Positions 1-12,000 of a stretch of 64,000 bases of DNA are shown here, piece by piece (positions within the stretch are counted from its first letter, which is position 1; each line of letters opens with the position of its first letter). Where the stretch lies: NCBI GenBank assembly GCA_013398955.1, contig VWPU01011632.1:91675-155674 (forward strand), read 5' to 3'. The translations under genes and the position numbers were made by a program. The notes under the pieces were generated by a model. The model searched no databases. It worked only from the letters and a program-made list of their open reading frames with translations, and was not told the origin of the DNA. This stretch comes from Callaeas wilsoni. Taxonomy: Eukaryota; Chordata; Aves; Passeriformes; Callaeidae.

Positions 1-780
1 TCTAGTGTTTTGCACAGCAATGAGCTCTTTTTGCTGCAAAGCCAGGGTTTGAAAGCTGAGCTGTGAGTCACCACATTCGAATGCTGGCCCTTAGTCCCAC
101 GTACTTGCTGAGTGACCCAGGAGCAGCGTGTGGGTGGGTCCTGGGGTGTGCATCCCCAGCTGTGCCCAGCTCACAGAGGATGTGAGCACGCGGGATGCAT
201 TGCACCGAGAGCCTGGTGTTTCTGCAGCAAGAGCTCATGCTCTTGAGCTTCGTGGCTCACTGCTTCAGCCCTTGGTTTGGCTGAAACCTCCCGTGGTGGT
301 GCGCTCACATCTCTGAGGCTGGCTCCAGCTGAGTGGTGAAGTGCAGAGGAAGAGGGAGCGGGAGGCAGACTGGCAGGTGTCACAACACAGGCACAATCAC
401 CCTGCTGCCACAACTGCACTAGGCTAGGTCCACCTTTCAGAAACTCTAGCTGAACTTGAATGTGGAGGATTTGGTTGTTTGTTTGGTTCTTTTTTATGTT
501 GTTTTGGTTTTTTCCCCCCTGCAAAGCCAGAAAGTTGTGCAAACTCATTGATAAGGGTTTCCTTTCACAGACAGTCCCTGCTATCATCATCAAACCTGGG
601 CAGAAGGTTTGTGGATAAATATTTCAAAACTCTTTAAAAGGCAATTAAACATTCTAAGCAGAAGAGTCGGTGAAAGGTGTTACAGTTGGATTTCAGATAT
701 ATCCATTATATATCCATTTGTACACACGTGTGTGTGCTCTCCTCTGTGTGTGTGGTCCTACGGTGCAAGAACAAAACCTC
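1..780. other. Non-coding sequence, no gene seen
   Basis: Unique-looking sequence with short, unconvincing open frames on both strands. The frame on the minus strand around 171-593 runs through a simple GT-rich tract and resembles no family I know. At about 471-519 there is a T/G-rich low-complexity stretch ending in a C run, a composition seen repeatedly in this window. A short (TG) run lies at about 725-755. I see no promoter, splice or repeat-family signal that I can defend. Confidence 0.6.
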
Positions 781-814
781 TGACAGCTGGGAAGGTTTGA
801 CAGCAGGGAAGGTT
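781..814. repeat. 17-bp tandem duplication, two copies
   Basis: Two adjacent 17-bp units, TGACAGCTGGGAAGGTT and TGACAGCAGGGAAGGTT, differ at one base. They sit in otherwise unique sequence with no gene nearby. This looks like a local slippage or template-switch duplication, fairly young because of the near identity. It has no coding role that I can see. Confidence 0.85.
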
Positions 815-3426
815 ACATCAAAGAGTGGACAGGGTGATCTGAGAGCCAGGGTGGCAGTTTCAGTATTTGCTTTGTCATGGTGTTTCACGTGGAACACCAT
901 TGTCTGTGAGAATGTTGGCACCAGTTTCTTGAGTCCTATTACCTACTGGCTTTGGGAGGTGTTAGAAGCAAAAGTCTTCTAGGGCACAATGAGCAGAGAA
1001 CCCTGAGACATGGCCACTGAAGGTGGAAAGAATGCATGTTTTTATTTTTAAGTATCTGTTCCTTGGAAGCTGTGGAGTATATTAATGGGTCCTTCCTGTA
1101 GCCTTTCTTCCCAAGCTTTTGTGTGACTTTCTGTCTCACGGCAGCAGCTGCCACCTGGAATTTGAGGGAAAAATTGCAAAGAAGAGTTATCACCAGTGGA
1201 TTGGGCTTTGGGCACTGCTTTTATAAAAGGTATAGGAAAAGCTGCCTGGAAAAAAACCTGCAACAGCATGATTATTACCTGGGGATCTGCCTGTGAAAAG
1301 TGATGTGAAGGCAAGCTCAGACCTCAGAATCTAATGAATTACTGACAGAAAAGGCTCAAGGAAATGCAAAAAAAATTGCTAAAAATTCTCAAAGCAATTT
1401 CTTTTAATCAGAAGTTATTAAAATGGCAAATTCTGCTCAAAGTTCATATTGTCTTGGCTTTTATTTGTTGTTCATGTTGCCATGGCACCGGAGCAGTCTG
1501 TGGAGGTAAAAGGAATAGTCTGTACTGCCCTCACCTCTGAGAGAGAGCTCGGCCACCCCCTCGAGTCCCTGCAGGCAGGGCAGCTGCTGTTTCATGCAGG
1601 TGTAAGCTGGCATCAAGGCGTGCTAGAAACGATTCTGTAAATTGTCTGCTGCTGTTGTCCCCCCCGTTCCCTGTACCTTTCTGAGTAACGGCAGCACAGC
1701 CCTGGTTGGCATTTTTTTTCTCTCTGAAGTGGGATCTGCCATCAGGACTTTGCAGTTTGGGAACTACTCATCCTGTGCTGGTCTTGGTGCGCCACCTGAC
1801 TTATATTCATTGTTTTCTCTTGTTTTCAGGTATTGCCTCATTTTTGAGCATAATTCCACTTTCTTAGAAGCATATTCCCTGTTTTTATTCTTGTAATCAG
1901 AGGTTTATTAAGGTTTGAAATCATCAAACTGACCACTGTGGTTTTTTTGCTGAAAAACGTGCTGGACAACATCTCTCAGGATGCTGAGAGACTATTCTGT
2001 GCAAGCATTATCCTGTGCTCCCTTCCTTTTATTCCTGTCTCTATGAATCCATTATAGGGTATTCTTAGAGATACTGTGCTAGATGGATTTTCTGGTCTAT
2101 CAGGTAACAGCAGTTATTATCTTCCTAAGTTTTACACACATACCTTACCTAGGGGAAAAATAACTGCTTACACAGAAAAAGCTTATTAAAATATTTACAA
2201 AATTGTATCAAGATATTGTGTTACTGATGTTGTAAGCTGCTAAAATTTCTTGGATAATCACAGCGTGATAATCACACTTAGACTTTAAAGGGATTAATCT
2301 CTGCTAGTGCAGTTTGCATCCTTTTATTCTGCAGAAGTCGAAGGAGACATTTATTCTTCCTGTTGTATAGCTAAAGTGAGCAGAACTTGGTAGCTGAAAG
2401 CCTTGAGCTGATATGCATGGAAACATGGAATGATGACATTTTGAGTCACTCTCAAAGAGGCTGCAGGTTCAGCAGATGTGAGGCAGTAAAATTGTATCTC
2501 CATGTGAAGAAATCAGTTTATGCAAACAGTGCTCGGATCAGCCAGAGGCTTGCAAGCTGTTACTGGCTTTGTAAATGAATAATTATGTGAGTAAATCATG
2601 ACTTCCAAACAGTTTGGCCTTTCACAGGTGTGCAGAAAGGCAGGTGCAACCAAACACAGGTCATGGGGAGAAAAGAATCTAGTCAGACTTGTAGAGAAAG
2701 CAGGTAGTGTGTGATACTGCTGGAATTTAGCCCACTGGTAGGTCTGTGGATAAGGGGGTTTTAGACAGAGACCTTTAGAGATGGGAAGAGTATTGTTCAA
2801 ATAAAGAACTGATTTTTAGCTTGCCTATTTATCAAGGTTACCTAAACTGTCGAGTTCCTTTCTAGCCACTTGCTTCCAAAAACGTGATGTGGTTCTCTGT
2901 GATGTGCCACTTTTGGAAAAGGGTCCGTTCCTTGAGATGCAAGGCATGGGGGTAGCTGAAGCTTATTGCCCTCAGTGTGACTGAAATAATTGTTTAAAAG
3001 TGAAGAAGGATTTTTTGGGCTTGTGTGTCATCTGTGCAGGTAAATCAAGGGCTAACTCTATCTTTGCTATAAAGGAAGTTTATATCACTGCAGTCAAAAC
3101 CTTCAGGTCTACTTAAGGACAGAATTTAAAGACTTTCGACTCCACAAAGGCTCTGAAATTAGTGTTCAGGTTATTTTTAGAAAATTTTGGCTTTCTCATA
3201 TTACCATAGCAATGAGTGTTGCTAAAGTCTGCCCTTGGGCACAACTTTCATGTGTCTGGGTCTGTTTGCCAAGTGCTTGGTGGGTCCTGGCACCGCTGCA
3301 AACCATGGCATGCTGAGGCAGGCTCTGTGTGAGCCTCTGGGAAGGCTCTCAGGTGAGCAGTGCTCTGTATTTGGGGGTCCATGATCTCTCCAAACTCTAA
3401 CAGTTCACTGTTCTGTGGGTATAAAT
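815..3426. other. Non-coding sequence, no gene seen
   Basis: About 2.6 kb in which I recognise no gene, RNA or repeat family. Short open frames (84 codons or fewer) occur on both strands without recognisable domains. No long simple repeats are present. Old, strongly diverged repeats could be hidden here, since eye reading finds only better-preserved ones. Confidence 0.55.
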
Positions 3427-3542
3427 GGTGCCAAAGAGGCAGAATGCCCTGCCTGTGCCTTATGTAAGCACAGGGCAGAATTGGGGTGCCAAAGAAGCAG
3501 AATGCCCTGCCTCTGCCTTATGTAAGCATAGAGCAGAACTGG
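3427..3542. repeat. 58-bp tandem duplication, two copies
   Basis: Two head-to-tail 58-bp units (3427-3484 and 3485-3542) both begin GGTGCCAAAGA and contain GCAGAATGCCCTGCCT and CCTTATGTAAGCA. I count five substitutions and no gaps, about 91 % identity. A third unit is not present on either side: the sequence after 3542 (GGGAAGGGCTCC) and before 3427 departs at once. The inner part GCAGAATGCCCTGC is GC-richer than its surroundings. The pair is probably the seed of a minisatellite or a single local duplication; no transcript or gene is implied. Confidence 0.95.
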
Positions 3543-4988
3543 GGAAGGGCTCCTCAAAGAGGTGTATTTAGTAACAGTAACCTAAAGCTTATGCTGTGAG
3601 TCCCTGGTGTACTGGTTTAATACTTCCAAACTTGCCCCAAAGCCAGTGTGCGTGAAATTGCTGCGCTCGTGTGCAGCAGTCCTGCAGAATTCCATTTGCT
3701 GGGGCTGGTGAAAGTGGCTCCAATGGTTGCATGCTCTGCCAAAGACCAAGTCTGCCTGTTCCTTGGGGTGGGCTCACTGTGCATGAGGAGCAGAGCAGGC
3801 ACTTCAGACATCCAGAGCTCCCTGGAGCACGTCGGGCTGGCTGCACACACAGCGAAAGGACCTTTCTGACTTGTCAGAGACGTGGCTGTGGATACCCCAT
3901 ATGCTCTTAAGATGTTTCTCGTGTTCTCTATAGATAAGGGATATTGAGAGACCAGATCTGTTAAATGTAAGGATAATGCTGAGAGAGCGACTGTCTTCTT
4001 GTTGCCTGGTGCTTTGCTTTCTCCAGGACTAGGGAACACTAACATGCATTTTCTTCAGTCCTATCAGATCTTATAAATGGATTCCTTATCTTAAATCTCC
4101 AGTTTAATCCCAAAGCACTCTAAATTTCAGTTTCAGTCTGTTAAACCTACTTAAGGCTTCTACCATTTCTTCTCTGACTGTGCAAAATTCTTCAGTTCGT
4201 TTTATTCTTAATAATGATCCACATGGCCTAATCATGCAGTCCAGAGTAGACTATGTATATGTATATATATATATAGACTCTACATCCTTCCAACCTGTGC
4301 GGTGTGATTTGTGTGTCCTGAGACAAAGCTGCACCTGCTATACTTTATGACTAGAATTTAAATATTCTTGCTGTTCATACCTATCTGACTTCTTAGCTGA
4401 GCAGAAAGTCTGAGCAAAAATAACTCAAAAACCCCAGTAGCTTTATCTTTCAGAGTAAGAACAGCGTGTTAAATGTGTGCAGAGGCAGTGCTATCTTATT
4501 TCATTGGCATGGATGCTGCTTTTAGGATTCTTAATTCCTGCTGCCTTTTATCTTTGAGATGTCTCTGCAAATATGTTTTCCTTTCTTTACTCTACTCTAT
4601 TATGACTCTGAGACTTGGTTAAATATCTAAAGAAAACTTCTTCAATTCACCTAATTCAGTCAAGATTGGATTGTAGGTATTTAAATGCCTTATCTGTAAA
4701 GAATTCAACAGAAATTGAGCACACTATCATATTTGAAGGTCTGAGTCTTAGTGCTAATGAAAGGAGCTGGGTGAGATTTTTTTTGATTTTTCAATTTTTT
4801 TTTTTTTAAATTTTATCTACAGGTAGGAATGGAAAGGTATTTAAGTTTTCCCTCTCTTGCTCAGTTCCTGATCTGACCACCGATTTCCCAAGGGAGGGAT
4901 AGGGATATGCATTGTACGTGTTATGGGAATGCACACTGCTGAAACAACGACTAGATCACCCATTCAGTGCCAGCTGGGCTCTGAGCAT
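3543..4988. other. Non-coding sequence with short simple repeats
   Basis: No gene recognised. A short TA-dinucleotide run lies at about 4256-4275 and a T-rich tract at about 4776-4814. A minus-strand open frame near 3617-4045 (142 codons) shares no motif with any family I know and overlaps several equally long frames, so I treat it as chance. Confidence 0.55.
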
Positions 4989-5102
4989 TGCAACGTGCAG
5001 AGCTGCCCCCTTACAGCTGCAGGGGTGTAAGGTGACAGTTCTTCATGCTGCAACGCTCAGAGCTGGATTTGAGCCTCCTGCTCGCCAGGCAGGGATGTGA
5101 GG
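4989..5102. repeat. Degenerate ~60-bp duplication
   Basis: TGCAACGTGCAGAGCTG at 4989-5005 recurs as TGCAACGCTCAGAGCTG at 5049-5065 (15 of 17 bases). Further on, GCAGGGGTGTAAGG near 5020 is echoed by GCAGGGATGTGAGG near 5090. The parts between do not align without gaps. This is consistent with an old tandem duplication that has drifted, but could also be two chance-similar blocks. Confidence 0.4.
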
Positions 5103-8100
5103 AGGACCGAGCCTGGCTGGTTTGCTGCACTCTGTACTCCCCACTGCTGTCTTTTACAGCCCTGCTGATGGAGGAGAGGGATTTGGCTTGCAGGTGGGAT
5201 GTTTGCTAGTGCTGAGTTGCTCTAGCTTTACGTCTGGGTTTTGTGAAACCTCATATGAAGCAATTTATGTGGGGCTCTAGGTTTTAGAAACCCACTGGGA
5301 AAGGCAGTGTATGAATTAAGGTAGGAATGGTGCTTCTTAAGCAGAAGCAATGTAGATAGAAACTGCATCAGGCTGAGGATGGTAAACACTTTTAGCACAT
5401 GTTCATGCCTGATAGGATGGGATATTCAGTGATATTCATGTTCAAAAGATCTTACTTCTTCTCATGAGCTGTCTGGTTTCTTTTCCCTTGGAGCTCTTGG
5501 TGTTCACTGTCTGAACTGATGATGTGGGTAAGATCAAATTCAACCTGACAAAATAAGTCAGAGGATGTGAAATCCTCCCTTTTTCCAGTCTCCCCTGTGA
5601 GCAAACAAATGTCATTTCACCCAAGTGAAAAGTTGTTCTCAACAGGGTTCAGACTTTTAGATTTAGTGAAATTATGTGGTTTTCTACATATGGAGATACT
5701 TTTGGGGTTTGTTTGTGTGGGGATTTATGTTTTGCTTTTCTGCTTGTGATCCTTAAGGTGCTCTATTAAGAAGGGGTTATTCAGTGCTGGCAACTCATTC
5801 TTTCCTGTCCTTCCTGTCACCTTCCTCTAAAACACTATGCATCACAGGTCACGGGATCAGGCAGAGGGGCAGTACTTGAAGGGAGTTTTGCATTGTGCAG
5901 GGATCCTATGATGTTAGGAGAAGGAGTATGTAGGTTAAGGGATGAATCCCATTTGTCTTTTTGGCTTCTAGATAATTAAGTATGATCTGTTAGCTGGGCT
6001 GTCCTTATTGTTTTTGTCGTAGTCTCATACAAAGACAGAGCTAAGGGCCATCCCTGTCAAGCAGAAGTGTGATAGCTGCCAGAGTAACTAACTAAAGCAT
6101 CAGTTTTAGTGTCTAAAACATCAGCTAAATGGCAGCAACAACGCTAAGTTGTAGTGTGAAACCGGAGGATCTTTTGGGAAAACAGGAGCTGTAACAAGAA
6201 CACTTCATTAATTAAGAGTCTGCAATAAGCATAATCGTTGCTTGGTTTGGGCTGGTCCTTTCTAACCAAAACTTACAACTAAGGTACAGAAACAATCTTG
6301 AAATTTGATTGTAAGCAGAAGAAATTTGAATGTGAAGTAGTGGGAGGTGGAAAAAATGAGGCCAAGGAAAAGAAGGGTGCCTGTGGGAACAGCTCAATTT
6401 ATTTTTTTTTTCTCTTGTCTCAAACAACCTTCATTATATAACCTCAAGAAACTTTGTTTTCATATTATAAGACTTACATACATAAGCCTAAACCTGAAAA
6501 CTTGTGGTCTTTGGCTTTGCTAGCAATCTTTTACAAAACAAAAAGAGCCCTGAGGACATAGCACTTTGTTGTTTGCTTATCTTTGGTAGGTATTCATTCA
6601 GTCTTGACGTTCTCTACTCTTCCTAGCCTCAAGTAATGTGATCCTAGGAGATACTGCTTACAGCTAAATGTAATGTTTAGTCTTCAGACTTTTATAGCAC
6701 ACAGAACTAGCAAAAAGTTTTGCCAGCTAGCTTGGAAATTTCCTGTGGCGAGTTATAAATGGTGTCAGCATTAATGTTGGTGTGGGTGAAGGGAAGGATC
6801 TCTGACTCTTTCCAAATTTGGCATTTACATTTCTAAGGTGAATGTTGTATTCTAATTGCATAATACATCACCATGGCACCCAGCCCTTTCTGAGGATCCT
6901 TTTCTGTGGGGCAATCTCCACTCTTTCATGTGTGCATGCTGGTGTGATTTGGTCTAACTGACCTGAACTATTTCTCAGAGAGGTATTGTGATGTCAGAAG
7001 AAGTTTTTGGAACAAATCCATAAAAATGAGTAGTAACAAATTGTCAAAGCTGAACAGTGTAGCCTGGGTGTTTTAAAGGTAGTCAAATAGAAATTACTGG
7101 GCTGCTAACTGTGGTGCGTAATATATGAGTTAAATTAGCTTTGGTGCCAAAGGGGTAACAGATGGCAAATTGAAGCTGATTCTTAAGAGAATTTGGGAAG
7201 ATTAAGTTGGGTAAAGATCACTTTCTACAGGAAAAAACAATTAAGCAATTATAATAAACAGTAAAATTAGCACTCATATAGATATGCTGAAGAGGAGAGA
7301 TTCACACAAAGAAGGGATGCCTCACATCTATGATGTTTTTGTAAGGTCTCAATAATTCAGGAGCTAATTCTCCATCTGGCTTATGTTAAGTACTAGAACT
7401 TCTTAAAAACCCAACCAAACAAAAACATAAACCCAAAATAAGCAAAAAACCCCAAAACACATGCTCAAAATTCCTTACAGAGATTGAGTTCAGAGTAAAG
7501 CACTAGTTTTCCACAGTGGTTGGCAATAACAAAAAAGGCAGAAAAATAAAATCAGGAAAAATACTAGGAAAATAAAAGAGAAAGCATATTCATTATTTGT
7601 TCTTGTCTCGCTTAGTCTGTGTGGTTTTGGACTTTTCATAGTGTTCAGAAGTTTCCGTGAAGATAAAGGAAATAGTGACATTTCCTTAAACTTGGGAGAT
7701 ACGATGTGAGGTAGAGGGTGAGAAAGGCAGACCATGGCAGTTTATAAACTCAGAGATATGGAAAAGGTGAGTAGTGAAGGCATATTGAATATTTCTCATG
7801 ACACGGGGTCTATAAGTACATAATGAAATAATCAGCGGACAAGTTTGAGACAAACAAAACCCCCCTTATATTTTTTCCATAGAAACGTAATTAAACGATG
7901 GCATGCCTTGCCACAGGATGTTTTGAAGGCCAAATGTTTCAAACCATTATTACACAAATCAATGCAAGAAAAAATTCCACAAAAGGCTCCTGAACAGTAG
8001 ATAGAGTCTCTGGTTGAGGAAGTTCAGAGCGGGGAGGATACACTAGGGAAATATTATTGTGTACTGTGCTACTTTCTCTAGGCATCCCAGCTGCTGCGGG

Positions 8101-8207
8101 GGAAAAGCAGCAGATTAGAGGGATCTTTGACCTGACCCTGTACGTGTAGTGTTGCTGGAGAGCCTCCCTGGTATATTCCAAGGAAGCATCTGTCCTCCTC
8201 CAGCTTT
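5103..8207. other. Non-coding sequence, no gene seen
   Basis: About 3.1 kb without a recognisable gene or repeat family. An A/C-rich low-complexity stretch (runs of AACCCAA and AAACAAAA type) lies at about 7403-7462. It looks like the opposite-strand form of the GT-rich tracts elsewhere in the window. Open frames are all under 90 codons. Confidence 0.55.
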
Positions 8208-8212
8208 CTGTC

Positions 8213-8680
8213 TGTAGGAAGTTCTGGTTGGTTTTGGACGGTCGGGACGGCCATAGATGAGAGATCTCTGTAGTTGGGTCCTAGAGTATGTAGTTTATTA
8301 TGAAGGATGTGGATATAGTGACCCTGTTTGGAGCTGCCAGCTGCAGCTCGAAGCAGGCCAGAAAAGTAAGAGAGCAAGAGAAGCAAAGGTAAGAGCAAGA
8401 GAGAGTAAGGGTAAGAAGAAGTAGGACAAGTAGTGGAAGTAGTAAAAGTAGACAGAAAAGAGAGGGAAAAGAGAGCGAGGTTCTCGTTTACAATACAATA
8501 AATCTATGTTGAATATTCTAATTTCCACTAACCAATCTAGTACAAGATACAAATCCTATAGCATTTACATACAGCCTATAAGAATTGTTACATTACCATA
8601 CTGTGTTACATTTTAAACTCTAGAAACTCCTCTTTGGACCCCTGCTGCCAAGCCAGTAGGGTCTGCTCTGACCCCTGGAC
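8213..8680 (-). mobile_element. Solo-LTR-like element, minus strand (family A, copy 1)
   Basis: The right half of this interval recurs at 63674-64000, which shows it is an interspersed repeat. On the minus strand it has LTR architecture. A polyadenylation signal AATAAA (plus-strand TTTATT at 8294-8299) has a TATA-like ACTATATCC just upstream of it. A long pyrimidine-rich tract (about 8365-8490) follows upstream, and an inverted CCAAT (plus strand at 8531-8536) lies still further upstream. The element's 3' end reads CTTCCTACA and so ends in CA. The pentamer CTGTC occurs immediately outside both proposed ends (8208-8212 and 8681-8685), a candidate target-site duplication. The proposed 5' end reads GTCCAGGGG and would lack the initial T of a canonical TG, so that border is less sure. 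No gag, pol or env coding sequence flanks it. An endogenous retrovirus LTR is the best reading; the ERV class is not determined. Confidence 0.7.
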
Positions 8681-8689
8681 CTGTCAGCA

Positions 8690-9012
8690 GGCAGAGGGTA
8701 TTGTTCAATCAGAGAGGGGATTACCTTCTGCCAGCCATACCATTGTTTTCCAGTTGTTCAGTAACTAAGGCTTGGTATCTCAAAGCTTGCTTTCATTTCA
8801 ATCTCACTTATAGTTTCCCTATTCTCAGCATCTTTTGCCAAGCAATCTTATTTATTCCTGTTTCATCTTCCCCAACACTGTCCTGTGAAAGTCTGGCTCC
8901 TGTAGATGTATATAAAGCCAAGCCAATAAAAGCCATTTTCAGTGTCCTCTACCAGGTTTCTTCACACACCAGGACTAAAGAAGGCAGCTCATCTTGCCTC
9001 TTGGTTTCTTAA
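8690..9012 (+). mobile_element. Possible second LTR, plus strand
   Basis: A TATA-like TGTATATAAAGC near 8909 is followed about 15 bases later by AATAAA (near 8925). It then reads into a CT-rich stretch containing TTCACACACCAGGA. This close TATA-to-polyA spacing resembles compact retroviral LTRs. It directly abuts the minus-strand LTR at 8213-8680. I found no second copy in the window and no convincing terminal TG/CA pair or target duplication, so this may be chance or a piece of unrelated sequence. Confidence 0.3.
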
Positions 9013-12000
9013 TACAGTGAATAAACTAAGCTTGGTGGGGTTTCTGTTAGTCCAGGGGCTGCACAGCCAACCTGCTTCCTTCCCAGCTTGCTCCAGCAGC
9101 GTGTTTTATGCTGCCAGGTGAATTTTCCATTTACACACCCCCAAACTGCAGATTCTCTGAGATTTATATCCTAAGTGTGAGGCCCAGCACAACAAACTTG
9201 CCAAAAGTTTACCATCTGTCTCAATAATAAAATTAAGCTAATAACTGAAGGGTATATGAGATATTTAAGTTGTTAATATTTCAGCTGCTGCTGTTACATC
9301 CAGTGTCATTTAAAAGAGGGATTTTTGTGGATGGTTGAGGGTGGGTTTGTTTTGTTTTGATGGGGGGGCTGTTTGTTTGGTGGTTGTTATTGGGTTTGGG
9401 TTTTTTTAAAAAACAGGATTTTAACTCCCATGTTTCTGAAACACCTGAAAGAAGTTTTCGCAGATTTTTCAGAACAAAAATCCACCTTGATGCCTAAAAA
9501 TGGAAAATTCAGAAAAAAAATGGTTTCAACAGACTTAAGCATTAGTGAACACAGAGATTTTGCAATCTCCATATGGTAATGGTGTTTTTATGTATTTGAT
9601 AGCAGCATGCAACACAGAGGAGTCTTCTGAGAGTCCACTACTTTTCCTGTTTTCATACACATTAGTGATGATTAACTATGCAGATTCATTGAAGCAGGTG
9701 ACTATTAGACTGCTTTTTATCCTAACTTTTGAGGAAATTAGGTTGTATTTTTAGGCATGAGTATTCCTAAAAAGACCTAAAAATATATTCAAATATTCCA
9801 GCTTCAAACTAAAAGAATCCAAGCTGCATAATTGGATACCATATGGAAAATGTTGAAGTTAGTAACTTAACATTCATCTGTGCTCTGGTTAAACACTTAA
9901 TGAACAGCTGTGGAAGTAAAAAACAGATGAGTAATTGGATCTGCTATCTTTGGGAACAAAGATATCCAAAGAATCCAAGATGTGGTTTTAATTCTGTATG
10001 CACTTTGAATGCTCAGCATGATGCTGATGGGAACACAGCTAAGGCAAGGAGCAGGTTCAGGGAGCGTGCTGGTTGTGCCACCTTCCCAGGCTGCTGGCAG
10101 CTCTCCCAGGAACCCTTTGCACATTCATTGGAGTCGGGTTGAGGAAATCTGTAGTACTGCTGTCCTTTATGGAGCTCCCCATGGCAAATACCCCGTATTC
10201 CTGTTGGGTAATATTCTTTGGAAAAGGAATATCCCTTTGTCTGTGTGGACTAGCTCCGTTTGTGACTGTGCCTTCGGATTGCAGCTTTCAGGCGTGGTGG
10301 ATCTTCCTGCGAAGGGAGCCTGGCTGCACCACCAGCACAGAAATTAACTGACTTAGCAGTGAAAGGCTCTGCTGGCTGGGTTCTAACCGAAATTACAAAG
10401 ATCTGTTTTCTTCTGGAAGCAAAACAAACTCTAGAAGTTTCTACTTTGTATAGTTTTTCTTATACAACATCTCTGAGAGATTTCTTCTCCAATTATTTGA
10501 CAGGGTTTTCTAAAGAATTATGCTTCTTTAAAAGAATATCTAAATTGCAGATTGTTTTCCTTAGCAAGGTGAAACTTAGCAAGGCATGAAACTTGTCCTG
10601 TACCCTGAGATATGGCTTGCACTCAAAGTGTGCTTTGAGGGGAAAATGGACAGCTTCTCCTTCCTTCTGTCCATCTTCCCACTGCACGTTGGAAGGCAAA
10701 GGGAAAAGATAGTTTTGTCCTTTGTTTGTCAGGCAATTCCATTTTATATTTGTCTCAAATTCAAGAGCTGCAGCTCCTGGTGTACTGTTGCTGCTGCTTC
10801 ATGGGGTTTTCCCTCTGCTTTTGGCTGGGTGAAAGGCACAGCAAGAACCCTCTGCAAAGGGTGTGAGTGGTGACTGAGGTGTAAGCCCACCTTACCAGCA
10901 GTAAGCATGGTGGTGAACGAGAGCTGGCTGTATTCAGGTTTGGACAGAAGAGAAACCTGTGCCTTGAGCTGCCAAAAGGCCTCTGCTAAGTTGGTAGTTT
11001 CAGATTAGCTCAAAATGCAATCTAACAAAAGGATTCACTTGAAAAGCTCTGGTGCATTTTGACTTGCTCTATTTGTGGTGAGGAAAAGTGATGCTTTACA
11101 GAAACTCATTTGAAGAGGGACCGCCTGTCACTCAGATATTTGCTGTACCTGCTTGGACTTGGATGAGATGAGAGTTTGCTGAGAGACTTGGGAGAAGAAA
11201 GGAGTTGGCTGCAAACACCTGTGATTCTGCTCAAATTTCTGAGCACTGAGCTCCTGTATGAGAGAGCTCACAGGATGGGAATGAAGCTGTAATAGCCTCT
11301 GAGGACCATAATAAACCTGATTTTTCTCAGCTAAGTTTGGTGGTGATCAAATGGCTGTCTTGGGGCTGGGAAGAATGGCATGGATTGGTACTCCTCTAAG
11401 TGGGATTTGGTGAGGCTGGGCTGTGATGTGGCTCAGGGCAGTCGGTGTGCACAGCTAGAAAGCCTGCTGCCGAGTTATTTGAGGAAAGTGCAAGCTCTCT
11501 GCTGTACTGCTGCTTTTCCAAAATTAAGAATGTGTTCCCTTTGCCCTATTTAGTATTTTCTTGTTTGTTTCTTGTCCAAAGCTGCTTATAAATTAGAAAT
11601 ACTGAGCTCTTTCAGGAAACTAGAGCTTTTGTGGGCCATGCTCTTGTGAGTTCTAACATTTTCATGGGGGAAGGAGGTTATGTTTCTTTGTTTTGTTTTT
11701 GTTTTGATTTGGGTTTTTTTTGGTTTTGTTTTGCCTAGTATCATGCACTGCTTTGTTTATTTACACAAAAATATTCCAGGAGTTGGTTTGTTTGGAGATG
11801 GTGGTAACTGCTTTTGGCACTGTGCTCTGTGAGGTGCAATTTGTGCATAAAAGATGGAGACCTCTGCTGAAACGCACTGCTTTCGATATTGCTGAGAACC
11901 TCTCAGAAAGTCTTTTTTTTATTTGTATAAAAACATCCATTCCCTTACCTCCCTCATGAAAAAAATAAAATCTGTGAGTCCTGGTGAAGCCAACAGTGCA

